A stretch of 64,000 nucleotides of DNA from NCBI RefSeq assembly GCF_009882975.1, contig NZ_WTUX01000019.1:192645-256644 (forward strand), given 5' to 3'. Below, in pieces: positions 7,970 to 15,515 of this stretch. How positions within the stretch are numbered: position 1 is the stretch's first letter; every line of letters begins with the position of its first letter. Source of the DNA: Maritimibacter harenae. GTDB lineage: Bacteria > Pseudomonadota > Alphaproteobacteria > Rhodobacterales > Rhodobacteraceae. The notes below the pieces were generated by a model. That model was not told the origin of the DNA. It saw only the letters and a list, made by a program, of their open reading frames with translations, and made no database searches. The translations under genes and the position numbers were made by a program.

Positions 7970-8665
7970 GTGATCGTGAAACGGCTGACCGGTGTGAAAC
8001 TGGCCTTGGCGCTTTTTGCAGGACTGGCTCTGACAGCCTGCGACACGGCGCAGATGGAAACCGAAACCTTCGCCTCGCGCGGCATGTACGCGGCGACCGA
8101 GGACAACGGGTTCGCGGTTCCCGCGATCAACCCCGCCTACCTCAACGCCGAACGTGTGCGCCAGGTGGTCGACTACTACGCGCCTTACCCGGAGGGGACC
8201 ATCGTCGTCGATCCCGAGGGGCGGCGGCTCTACCACCTTCTCGGCGACAACAAGGCGATGCGCTACACGGTGGGCGTGGGCAAGGCCGGCTACGGCCTGA
8301 CCGGCGAGGCGCGGGTCGCGCTCAAGCGTGACTGGCCCTACTGGACGCCGACGCAGAACATGCTGCGCCGCGAGCCCGAGAAATACGGCCCCGTGCGCGC
8401 CGGACTGGAAGGCGGGCTCGACAACCCGCTGGGCGCGCGCGCGCTCTACCTCTATCGTGGCGGGCGCGACACGCTCTACCGCATCCACGGCACGCCTTAC
8501 CCCTGGACGGTGGGCGAGACGGAATCGGGCGGCTGCATCCGCATGTTCAACCAGGACGCCATTCACCTTGCCGCGCAGGTCGACACGGGCACCCGCGTGA
8601 TCATCCTGCCGAAGTCGCAGGCCGGGAAATGGACCGGCGTGAGCGGGGAATCGCCCGCCGCCTGA
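7970..8665 (+). CDS. L,D-transpeptidase (YkuD domain) lipoprotein
   Basis: A 231-residue envelope protein that crosslinks peptidoglycan stems (3-3 links) or attaches proteins to them. An N-terminal signal ends in the lipobox LTAC with Cys24, so it should be lipidated and held in the periplasm. The YkuD domain spans about 78-215, with catalytic His173 (HGTPYPWT) and Cys189 in the SGGCIRM motif. Starts at GTG with GGGGGA about 8 bases upstream. It lies just ahead of a GH25 lysozyme lipoprotein in the same direction, suggesting a joint cell-wall remodelling role. Confidence 0.9.
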   Translation: MIVKRLTGVKLALALFAGLALTACDTAQMETETFASRGMYAATEDNGFAVPAINPAYLNAERVRQVVDYYAPYPEGTIVVDPEGRRLYHLLGDNKAMRYTVGVGKAGYGLTGEARVALKRDWPYWTPTQNMLRREPEKYGPVRAGLEGGLDNPLGARALYLYRGGRDTLYRIHGTPYPWTVGETESGGCIRMFNQDAIHLAAQVDTGTRVIILPKSQAGKWTGVSGESPAA

Positions 8666-8771
8666 CCCGGGGCGGGGTCGGCAAGTCCCCGCCAACGCGC
8701 CCAACGCGATGGATGCGTGAGACCGCGCGAAACGCTATGCTCGGGCAAAACGACCGAGCAGGCACAACACA

Positions 8772-9611
8772 ATGACATACGCAATCCGGCGGCGCGCAGC
8801 GCTCGCCCTGACCATCGTGGCGGCCTTCGCGCTTGCGGCCTGCGACGGGCCGAGCCGTGGGCGCATGGCGAACCCCAAGCCGCTTCTGCCGGAAAATTAC
8901 ACGACGCCGGGCATCCCGACGATCTTCGGCGACACCGAGCCGATCGAGTGGATGGAACACGGCATTCGTCCCGATCAATACCCGATCCACGGGATCGACG
9001 CCGCGCGCTACCAGGGTGAGATCGACTTCGTCACCGCCAAGGCCAACGGCGTGAACTTCGCCTGGCTCAAGGCCACCGAGGGCGGTGATCACCTCGACCC
9101 CGGCTTCGAGATCAACGCGCCGCGCGCCCGGGCGGCCGGTGTGCCGGTCGGTGGGTATCATTTCTACTACTTCTGCCGGACGCCGGCCGAGCAGGCGCGG
9201 TGGTTCATCAAGAACGTGCCGCGCATGCAGGGTGACCTGCCGCCGATGCTGGACATGGAGTGGAACCACGGTTCGCGCACCTGCGGGCGCCGTCCGGACC
9301 CCGACACCGTGCGCGACTATATCCGGCAATACGTGGCCATCGTGCAGAACCACTACGGCACAGCGCCGGTGATCTACACGACGCCCGACTTCTACGAGGA
9401 GAACGACCTCGGCCGGCTCGTGGGGTACGAATTCTGGCTGCGCTCTGTCGCCGCGCACCCCTCCGAGCGCTATCCGCAGGAGCGTTGGACGTTCTGGCAG
9501 TATTCCGGAACCGGCGTCGCACGCGGGGTGAAGGGGAACGTCGACCTCAACGCTTTCGCGGGCACCGTGGAAAGCTGGGTCGGCTGGCTCACCGCGCGCC
9601 GCCAGCGCTAG
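8772..9611 (+). CDS. GH25 family lysozyme lipoprotein
   Basis: A 279-residue muramidase-like protein. The signal peptide ends in LAAC with Cys24, indicating lipidation. The GH25 fold starts at GIDAARYQG, where Asp76 matches the conserved first-strand aspartate. The catalytic pair is the DxE in LDMEW (Asp161, Glu163). GGYHFYYF and VIYTTPDF are also typical of the family. It would cleave N-acetylmuramic acid beta-1,4 linkages in peptidoglycan. It follows the L,D-transpeptidase gene by 106 bases. The start is ATG 8772, though the ribosome-binding site is weak. Confidence 0.9.
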   Translation: MTYAIRRRAALALTIVAAFALAACDGPSRGRMANPKPLLPENYTTPGIPTIFGDTEPIEWMEHGIRPDQYPIHGIDAARYQGEIDFVTAKANGVNFAWLKATEGGDHLDPGFEINAPRARAAGVPVGGYHFYYFCRTPAEQARWFIKNVPRMQGDLPPMLDMEWNHGSRTCGRRPDPDTVRDYIRQYVAIVQNHYGTAPVIYTTPDFYEENDLGRLVGYEFWLRSVAAHPSERYPQERWTFWQYSGTGVARGVKGNVDLNAFAGTVESWVGWLTARRQR

Positions 9612-9617
9612 CCCATG

Positions 9618-9643
9618 AAAAAGGCCGCCCCTTGGGGGCGGCC
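9618..9643 (-). terminator. Rho-independent terminator on the minus strand
   Basis: On the minus strand a perfect 9-bp GC stem (9643-9635 with 9631-9623) and 3-base loop is followed at once by TTTTT (9622-9618). It lies 25 bases after the stop of the small gene at 9669-9785 and so terminates that transcript. It is also just beyond the convergent lysozyme stop, but on the plus strand it lacks a T-run. Confidence 0.85.
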
Positions 9644-9668
9644 CGCGTCGCTGTCATGGTGCGCTGCT

Positions 9669-9785
9669 TCAACCGGTCCGGATGCGGAGCCCGGCGGCGG
9701 CGCGATGCCCCCTGTGGATCGGCAGTGCGACCTTCGGGGCCTGCGCGGCCTCCACGATCGACTTGATCCAGCGGTTCTTCGACAT
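9669..9785 (-). CDS. Small basic protein, 38 residues
   Basis: A short gene encoding a peptide that begins MSKNRWIKSIVEAAQAPKV and ends in a basic tail rich in Arg, His and Ala. AAAAGGGG lies about 6 bases before the ATG, and a strong terminator follows 25 bases after the stop, so it looks like a complete one-gene transcription unit. From memory, similar roughly 37-residue basic peptides with an NRWIKS-like start occur in other Rhodobacteraceae as hypothetical proteins. The function is unknown; the charge could suit ribosome or nucleic-acid binding. Confidence 0.65.
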   Translation of the reverse strand: MSKNRWIKSIVEAAQAPKVALPIHRGHRAAAGLRIRTG

Positions 9786-9929
9786 CTCGGCCCCTTTTCT
9801 CTTTGCGGATCGCCTGTCCGGTTGTGGCCATGAGGCGCCGGAAATGTGGCGGGGTTTGGGCAGGTTCGCGGAGAAATGCGGCCGATTTGCACGGGGCCGG
9901 GCAACAATCGTCGCGCTTGCGCGCCAGTG

Positions 9930-10688
9930 TCAGAGGCGGATCGCCGAAATGAGGCGGCCGTAATCGGCCTCCCGCCGATGCACGGAGCGGCGGTAGGAAT
10001 AAAACCTTTCCGGGTCTGCGTAGGTGCAATGGCGCGTCCACTCCGCATGGCCCACGCCCGCCTCGCGCAGGCGGTAAAGTCCGAACGCGGGCAGGTCGAA
10101 CATCACCCGGTCGCCGTGCCCGCCCGCGAAGAACCGGCCGTTCTCCGGGTCTTCGTCCATGAAGCGCTCCATGAATTCCGGCCCGACTTCGTAGTTCGCC
10201 TGGCTGATCGTCGGCCCGATCACCGCGTGGATCGCCTCGCGCCGGGCGCCCAGCGCGACCATCGCGTCCAGCGTCGCTTCGAGCACGCCGTCGAGCGCCC
10301 CGCGCCAGCCTGCATGCGCGGCGCCGATCACCCCGGCTTCCGCATCGGCGAAAAGCACGGGTTCGCAATCGGCGGTGAGCACGGTCAGGACCAGCCCCGG
10401 CACGTCCGTGACCAGTGCGTCGGCGCGCGGGCGGTCGCCGCTCAGCGGTTCGCGCACGGTCACCACGTCGGGCGAATGCACCTGGTGGACGGCGACGAGC
10501 GCCTCCGGCGTGGCCTCCATCGCGGCCGCGGCCCGGGCGCGGTTCAGCGCGACCGCGTCGGCCTGGTCGTCGGAACCGCCACCGCAGTTCAGACCGGCAT
10601 AGACGCCGGACGAAGCCCCGCCCTTTCGGGTGAAGAACCCGTGGCGGATGCCATCAAGTGCGCTGGAGGTGATCAGTTCAAGGTTCAT
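9930..10688 (-). CDS. pgeF: Peptidoglycan editing factor PgeF / laccase-domain protein
   Basis: A 252-residue member of the YfiH/DUF152 (Cu-oxidase_4) family. The metal-site residues are visible: His71 in HQVHS, Cys108 in TADCEP and His125 in AAHAGWRG. In E. coli the homologue removes wrongly incorporated L-Ser from peptidoglycan precursors; other members are described as purine nucleoside phosphorylases. Its ATG overlaps the stop of the midA-like gene in an ATGA arrangement, making it the third gene of an lgt-midA-pgeF operon. Confidence 0.9.
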   Translation of the reverse strand: MNLELITSSALDGIRHGFFTRKGGASSGVYAGLNCGGGSDDQADAVALNRARAAAAMEATPEALVAVHQVHSPDVVTVREPLSGDRPRADALVTDVPGLVLTVLTADCEPVLFADAEAGVIGAAHAGWRGALDGVLEATLDAMVALGARREAIHAVIGPTISQANYEVGPEFMERFMDEDPENGRFFAGGHGDRVMFDLPAFGLYRLREAGVGHAEWTRHCTYADPERFYSYRRSVHRREADYGRLISAIRL

Positions 10689-11743
10689 GTCTCAAGCCCC
10701 GGCAACATGGGCGCGCCCTCGGGTACGAACGCGAGGGTCTTGAACAGGGTTCCCATTTCGTCGGGGTGCGTCAAGCGACGATGCGCGGCGACGTGGTTGG
10801 CAAGCGGATCTCCCTCGAGCCGGCGAGCCAGGGCCTGCGCGCGCGCCGTGATCCCCAGCCTTTCGAGGAAGACGCCCTGCGGCGTGAGGCGCGAATGGGT
10901 GAGCCTCGGGGCGGCCAGCGCGAGCGCCTCGAAGTCGACATGGGCGGTAAGATCGGCGGTGCCGGGGTCGGTCAGCGGGTCGGCCCGTTCATGGCCCGCG
11001 ACGGCCTGGAGCGTATCGCCGAGCGAGCGCCAGTCGCCGTAGTCGATGATCAGCGCCGCGCCGCCGTGGGCAGACAGCCGCGCGTCGATTTCGGCCATCA
11101 CCGCGTCGCCGGCCGGGCGAACTTCCACAAGGTCGCCCTCGGCCGCGTCGTCGAAGCGCGACAGCGGGGCCGGGTCGGTCGGGCCGCCCAGCCCGAAGGC
11201 GAGTTGCCCGTCGACCACGCCCACCTGCCGCTCGCGCCATGTCGCGCCGTCGCGCTGGAACTGGCGCACCGGAAGCGCGTCGAAGAACTCGTTGGCGACG
11301 AGGAAGAGGGGCCCGGGGGGCAGGTCCTCCACCCGGTCGGCCCAGGTCACGCCATACCCCGCCAGTGTCGCCTGCTGACGGTCGCGCAGGGTCGGCGAGG
11401 CTTCGACGAGCGCGACCCGTGCCGCGTCGTGGAAGCCCGGCACGCTCCGGGTGGCGCGCAGGATGTCGGCCATCAGCGTCCCGCGCCCCGGGCCCAACTC
11501 CGCCAGCACGATCGCCTCGGGTGCGCCCTGGTCCATCCAGCCCTGCGCAAGGCACAGTCCCACCAGCTCACCGAACATCTGGCTGATCTCGGGCGCCGTG
11601 GTGAAATCACCGGCCGCACCCAGCGGGTCGCGGGTCGTGTAATACCCGTGTTCGGGGTCGAGCAGGCACTCGGCCATGTAGTCGGCCACGCTCATCGGGC
11701 CGGACTGTGCGATCCGGGCGCGGAGTTTGTCGTCCAGGCTCAT
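10685..11743 (-). CDS. Class I SAM-dependent methyltransferase, MidA/NDUFAF7 family
   Basis: A 352-residue protein. The SAM-binding motif LAELGPGRGTLMADILRA lies near residue 80, and the flanking N-terminal GHPGDFTTAPEIS-like stretch (here LGAAGDFTTAPEISQMFGEL) is the family hallmark. Mitochondrial homologues methylate an arginine of a complex I subunit during assembly; the bacterial role is presumed similar. ATGA overlaps join it to lgt upstream and pgeF downstream, so the three are translationally coupled. Confidence 0.9.
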   Translation of the reverse strand: MSLDDKLRARIAQSGPMSVADYMAECLLDPEHGYYTTRDPLGAAGDFTTAPEISQMFGELVGLCLAQGWMDQGAPEAIVLAELGPGRGTLMADILRATRSVPGFHDAARVALVEASPTLRDRQQATLAGYGVTWADRVEDLPPGPLFLVANEFFDALPVRQFQRDGATWRERQVGVVDGQLAFGLGGPTDPAPLSRFDDAAEGDLVEVRPAGDAVMAEIDARLSAHGGAALIIDYGDWRSLGDTLQAVAGHERADPLTDPGTADLTAHVDFEALALAAPRLTHSRLTPQGVFLERLGITARAQALARRLEGDPLANHVAAHRRLTHPDEMGTLFKTLAFVPEGAPMLPGLET

Positions 11744-12630
11744 CGCGGAGTGCGCCGTGCGCCGTAGACGAGAAAGGCGATGCCGAAGATGATCATCGGC
11801 AGGGTCAGGACCTGGCCCATCGTGAGCCCGGCCTCGCCCAGGCGCACCACGTGGCCCCAGGGATTGTCCGGCGTGATGAACTGCGCATCGGCCTGGCGGA
11901 AGAACTCGACCGTGAAGCGGGCAAGGCCGTAGCCCAGCAGGAAGAGCCCCGACAGCATCGCGGGGCGCTTGAGCCACCCGCGCGCGAAGGCGAGGAACAG
12001 GAGCACCGCGCCCAGCACCAACCCTTCGAGTCCCGCCTCGTAAAGCTGGGAGGGGTGGCGCACGCACGGTTCTGTGGCGGTGGCGCAGGCCTGCGCGGCC
12101 GGACCGGGAAAGATCACGCCCCAGGGTGCGTCCGTGGGTCGGCCCCAAAGCTCGCCGTTGACGAAGTTGGCAACGCGCACGAGCCCCAGCGCCGGGGGCG
12201 TCGCGATGGCGAGCAGGTCGAGGATCGACCAGGTGACGAGCTGATACTTGCGCGAAAACAGGATGACCCCGATCACCACGCCCAGGAAGCCGCCGTGGAA
12301 GGACATGCCGCCCTGCCAGATCTTCACGATGTCGAGCGGATTCTGAAGGTAATACCCGGGCTGGTAGAACAGCACGAACCCCAGCCGGCCCCCGGCGATG
12401 ATGCCGATCACCATCCAGGTCACCAGCTCTTCGAGCTGGGCGCGCGTCATCGCGGGCTGTTCCCCGGCCCAAAGGCGCGGTCGTGAGATCGCCATGCGGA
12501 TGATCCACCACCCGATCGCGATGCCGACGATATAGCCCAGGGCGTACCACCGGATGCCGAAATGCATGCCGAACAGGTCGAAGCCGAAGGCTTCGGGTGA
12601 CAGGTTCGGAAATTGGATCGCGGCCCACAT
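11740..12630 (-). CDS. lgt: Prolipoprotein diacylglyceryl transferase
   Basis: A 296-residue inner-membrane enzyme with about seven transmembrane helices that transfers diacylglyceryl from phosphatidylglycerol to the lipobox cysteine of prolipoproteins. The signature around LVRVANFVNGELWGRPTD matches the GRxGNFxNxELxG region, with Gly-Arg slightly altered. WQGGMSFHGGFLG carries the conserved His-Gly segment. Normal family length. First gene of an operon with midA-like and pgeF. It would process the two lipoproteins encoded at 7970-9611, among others. Confidence 0.95.
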   Translation of the reverse strand: MWAAIQFPNLSPEAFGFDLFGMHFGIRWYALGYIVGIAIGWWIIRMAISRPRLWAGEQPAMTRAQLEELVTWMVIGIIAGGRLGFVLFYQPGYYLQNPLDIVKIWQGGMSFHGGFLGVVIGVILFSRKYQLVTWSILDLLAIATPPALGLVRVANFVNGELWGRPTDAPWGVIFPGPAAQACATATEPCVRHPSQLYEAGLEGLVLGAVLLFLAFARGWLKRPAMLSGLFLLGYGLARFTVEFFRQADAQFITPDNPWGHVVRLGEAGLTMGQVLTLPMIIFGIAFLVYGARRTPR

Positions 12631-12777
12631 GCAGACGTGGTGCGCCGGGGCGCGGGCGGTGTCAACCGAAAGCGGTAGAGTTGAGAATCAATGACATCTT
12701 CCCCATATAGGCTTTGATATTCGGTCCGATCCCCCGGGCACGTACCGGACGGAACGCAGTTCTAGCAGGAGATCACG

Positions 12778-13044
12778 ATGCAAACCCGCAACAAGGTGTT
12801 CGACGACCTGTCCCAGCTCATGACCAACGCGATGGGCGTTGCGCAGGGCGCACGGACCGAGGCAGAGACCGCCATGAAAAGCTGGATGGACCGCTGGCTC
12901 GCCGACCGCGACTTCGTCACGCGCGAGGAATTCGACGCGGTGCGCGCGATGGCGCAGAAGGCCCGCGAGGAAAACGAGGCCCTGAAGGCGCGAATCGAGG
13001 CGCTGGAGGCGACTTCGACCAAGAAGGCGGCCCCGAAATCCTGA
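12778..13044 (+). CDS. ubiK: UbiK/YqiC (BMFP) family protein
   Basis: An 88-residue helical protein. The N-terminal amphipathic helix and the C-terminal coiled coil (about 50-80, EENEALKARIEALEA) are the family layout. In E. coli UbiK is an accessory factor of the ubiquinone biosynthesis complex and binds membranes. AGGAGA precedes the ATG. It is divergent from lgt. Its stop codon overlaps a possible CTG start of the next gene. Confidence 0.88.
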   Translation: MQTRNKVFDDLSQLMTNAMGVAQGARTEAETAMKSWMDRWLADRDFVTREEFDAVRAMAQKAREENEALKARIEALEATSTKKAAPKS

Positions 13045-13514
13045 CGCGTCCCCGCCTCCTGCTGGCAGCAGCGCTGACCGCCATGCTGACGGCGACGGGT
13101 GCCGGGGCCTGCACCCTTCCCGCCAACGCGGCCAGCCTCATGGCCGCGGCGGGTACGGCGATCAACGACGCGCGCGAGAATGCGGGGCGCAAGGCGCTTC
13201 GCCGCGATGCACGGCTCGACCAGGCCGCGCAGCGTCACGCCTGCTGGATGTCCACCACCGGGCGTTTCACCCACTCCGGCGAAGGCGACACGCGCCCCTC
13301 CCAGCGGATTGCCGCTACCGGCTACAAGGCGCGTCTCACGTCTGAGAACATCGCCAAGGGGCAACGCACCGCCGACGAAGTCATCTCGGACTGGATGGCC
13401 TCCAAGGGCCACCGCGAGAACATCCTGCGCCAGACGGTCGTCGACTACGGTGTGGGCGTCGCGCTTCTGAGCGGACGGCCGGTCTGGGTCGTGATCTTCG
13501 CGTCCCACCAGTAG
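13041..13514 (+). CDS. Secreted CAP/SCP-domain protein
   Basis: The CAP domain spans most of the mature protein: AINDARENAGRKAL, RHACWMSTTGRFTHSG, TSENIAKG and SKGHRENIL are the family blocks. Starting at the first ATG (13083) would give only MLTATGAGA before the mature part, too short for a signal peptide. Starting at CTG 13041 gives a complete one: a basic TRPR n-region, an Leu/Ala core and a GAGA end. That CTG overlaps the ubiK stop as CTGA, the same geometry as ATGA coupling. No ATG, GTG or TTG lies between. The domain call is firm, the start is tentative. The molecular role of bacterial CAP proteins is poorly defined. Confidence 0.8.
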   Translation: MTRPRLLLAAALTAMLTATGAGACTLPANAASLMAAAGTAINDARENAGRKALRRDARLDQAAQRHACWMSTTGRFTHSGEGDTRPSQRIAATGYKARLTSENIAKGQRTADEVISDWMASKGHRENILRQTVVDYGVGVALLSGRPVWVVIFASHQ

Positions 13515-13524
13515 GGCGGGCGGC

Positions 13525-14334
13525 TCACTTCAGGATCGGCGGCTTGGACGGATCCGACCCCGGGGCCTTGGGTTTGGGGGTCTCCACCGGCTCCGGCTTC
13601 GGCTTCGGCATATCGAACCTCAGGCCCACCTTCGCGAAACGCTCTGCCACCGGATCGGTCGCGGTGAAGAAGGCCACGTCGAGCCGCTCTTCCGCCCCGG
13701 AGAATGTCATCGCCTCGTGCGCCGAACGTGCAAGCGCGGCTTCCGACCCATCGACCGCGTCGATGAAGGCCAGCACCAGCCCGGTGCTTTCGTCGTCATA
13801 GCGTGCGCGGGCCAGCAGCGCGTGGTCGCACAGCCCCGCCGCCGATCCCAACTTCGCGGACAGGCCGGTGATCACGCGATCGGGCAGCCCGCGGGGCGCC
13901 TCGAGGCTTTGCACCTGGCCCTCAGTCTCTTCCGGGGCCGGGCCCAGTGTTTCGGCGAGCCAGTCGACGGCCCCGGCCGGGATCAGGATCGAAGAGGGCG
14001 CGGTTCCGAGGTTGACCCCGAGCCCGATGCCCGAGCCCGCCATCATCGCCGCGATCACCCGGCCGGGCAGCGCGGCATAGGGCGCGGGGCCCTCTGCGAA
14101 AGCCGCCAGCCGCTCTTCCCGGTCGAAAACGAGCGCGTACCGATCCGGCTCGCCGACCTCGGCCTCGAGCTCCACGATCTCGGGGTTCAGCGTCTCGCCG
14201 CGTGCCTCTTCGGTCAGCATCAGGAACAGTTCGCCGTCGGCCAGCCGTTCGTAGAAGCCCAGCCGTGCCGCGTCGTCGTCCAGGTCGGCCTGCATGGCCG
14301 CGTGGGCCGCATCGAGGGGGGTCGTTTCGCTCAT
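13525..14334 (-). CDS. SseB-like protein
   Basis: A 269-residue cytoplasmic protein with the SseB N-terminal domain (about residues 10-130; GELFLMLTEEA and PAPYAALPGRVIAAMMA are typical) and a C-terminal SseB-like part ending in a proline/lysine-rich tail (KPKPEPVETPKPKAP). In the family the role is unclear; E. coli SseB affects serine-sensitivity. It is coupled by an ATGA overlap to the uracil-DNA glycosylase gene upstream. Confidence 0.82.
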   Translation of the reverse strand: MSETTPLDAAHAAMQADLDDDAARLGFYERLADGELFLMLTEEARGETLNPEIVELEAEVGEPDRYALVFDREERLAAFAEGPAPYAALPGRVIAAMMAGSGIGLGVNLGTAPSSILIPAGAVDWLAETLGPAPEETEGQVQSLEAPRGLPDRVITGLSAKLGSAAGLCDHALLARARYDDESTGLVLAFIDAVDGSEAALARSAHEAMTFSGAEERLDVAFFTATDPVAERFAKVGLRFDMPKPKPEPVETPKPKAPGSDPSKPPILK

Positions 14335-14924
14335 GGTTCAAGCACCTCCGCCACCCGGGCCCGCAGGACCGGCAACAGCTCGGCCTCGAACCACGGATTT
14401 TTCTTCAGCCATCCCGTATTGCGCCACGACGGGTGAGGCAAGGGGAGGATCGCGGGCGCATGATCGCGCCAGCCGCGCACGGTTTCGGTCAGGCTGCCTT
14501 TCGTGCCCAGGTGCCGGCGCTGGGCATAGACGCCGACCAGCAACGTGAGCTCGGGCCTGAGCACCGCGTCCACGTCGTCGTGCCAGGTTTCGGCACAGAT
14601 GCGCGGCGGTGGCAGGTCCGAGCCGCGCGCGTCGTAACCGGGAAAGCAGAATGCCATCGGCGTGATCGCGATGCGGCTCTTGTCGTAGAACGTGTCCCGG
14701 TCCACCCCCATCCACTCGCGTAGACGGTCGCCGGAGCGGTCGTTGAACGGCAGCCCCGTCTCATGCACCCGCTTGCCCGGGGCCTGCCCGATCACGCGCA
14801 GCCGCGCGGTCTCTTCGAACCAGGCGACCGGGCGGGGAGCGTGGGCCGTGCGCGTTTCGGCAAACCCCTCGGCGCAGAGGCGGCAGGCGCTGATGCGGTC
14901 GGGCAGGGGGATGCGGGCGCTCAT
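14331..14924 (-). CDS. Uracil-DNA glycosylase family protein
   Basis: A 197-residue protein of the UDG superfamily. Motif A reads IGQAPGKRVHETGLPFND, near residues 45-62, and motif B reads LPLPHPSWRN near 160-169. An N-terminal CRLC may be part of a cysteine pair, but a full four-cysteine iron-sulfur set as in family 4/5 enzymes is not evident. It would excise uracil or related bases from DNA, though some relatives lack activity. It overlaps sseB-like by four bases. Confidence 0.82.
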   Translation of the reverse strand: MSARIPLPDRISACRLCAEGFAETRTAHAPRPVAWFEETARLRVIGQAPGKRVHETGLPFNDRSGDRLREWMGVDRDTFYDKSRIAITPMAFCFPGYDARGSDLPPPRICAETWHDDVDAVLRPELTLLVGVYAQRRHLGTKGSLTETVRGWRDHAPAILPLPHPSWRNTGWLKKNPWFEAELLPVLRARVAEVLEP

Positions 14925-14990
14925 GCCCGCTACGTAAGGTGGCCCGGCCCTCCGGACAATATCGCGCCCGGCATCAGGCCGGGGCCCGCC

Positions 14991-15395
14991 TCACTCCTGG
15001 ATGCTCTCGAGGTAGTAGACCAGCGACAGGATGCGCCCGTGGGCCATCAATTCCTGTACGATCGGCGATTTCTCGGATCCGGCGGCCGTGGCCATGAAGC
15101 GATCGCCCCAGACCGGCATGTCGGTGCTGCCGTGCATGCGGATCATCTCGCGTCCGTCGATCATCCAGACCGCGTATTCGAAGGGGAATTCGCCGCCGTT
15201 GCGCTCGGTCATCCGGGTGAGATCGGGTGTATCGATCTTCAGGAGCCCGGCCAGGGGGCCGTCCCCCTTGGCGCTCTCGCCGTGGCAGCCCGCGCAGGCC
15301 ACCATGAATTCCTCTTCTCCCGCAGTGTTTTGCGCCACCGCGCCTGTCGCCACGGTGCACACTGCGGCAGCCAGAGCCAAAATCTTCATCGCCAT
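14991..15395 (-). CDS. Periplasmic class I c-type cytochrome
   Basis: A 134-residue protein with a cleavable signal peptide (ending GAVAQ near residue 22) and one haem-binding CAGCH (Cys34-Cys37-His38). The probable distal ligand is Met93 in HGSTDMPVWGDRF. It should carry electrons in the periplasm. AGGGAGG lies about 8 bases before the ATG. It stands alone, so its partner is not evident. Confidence 0.9.
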   Translation of the reverse strand: MAMKILALAAAVCTVATGAVAQNTAGEEEFMVACAGCHGESAKGDGPLAGLLKIDTPDLTRMTERNGGEFPFEYAVWMIDGREMIRMHGSTDMPVWGDRFMATAAGSEKSPIVQELMAHGRILSLVYYLESIQE

Positions 15396-15515
15396 GTTGC
15401 AGGCCTCCCTTGTTCAGTCAGATCACGCCATCCGGCGCTACTGACAGGAAAGGGAAGTGGCGCGCGCCCCGCATTGACCGCGGTCATCCGGCGGCGCGCA
15501 CGGGCCGGGTCGGCG

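Noticed and set aside
10685-12628. Apparent 647-residue fusion of an Arg-rich N-terminus to the MidA methyltransferase
   Set aside because: The N-terminal part is an out-of-frame reading of lgt; the methyltransferase starts at 11743 with an ATGA overlap.
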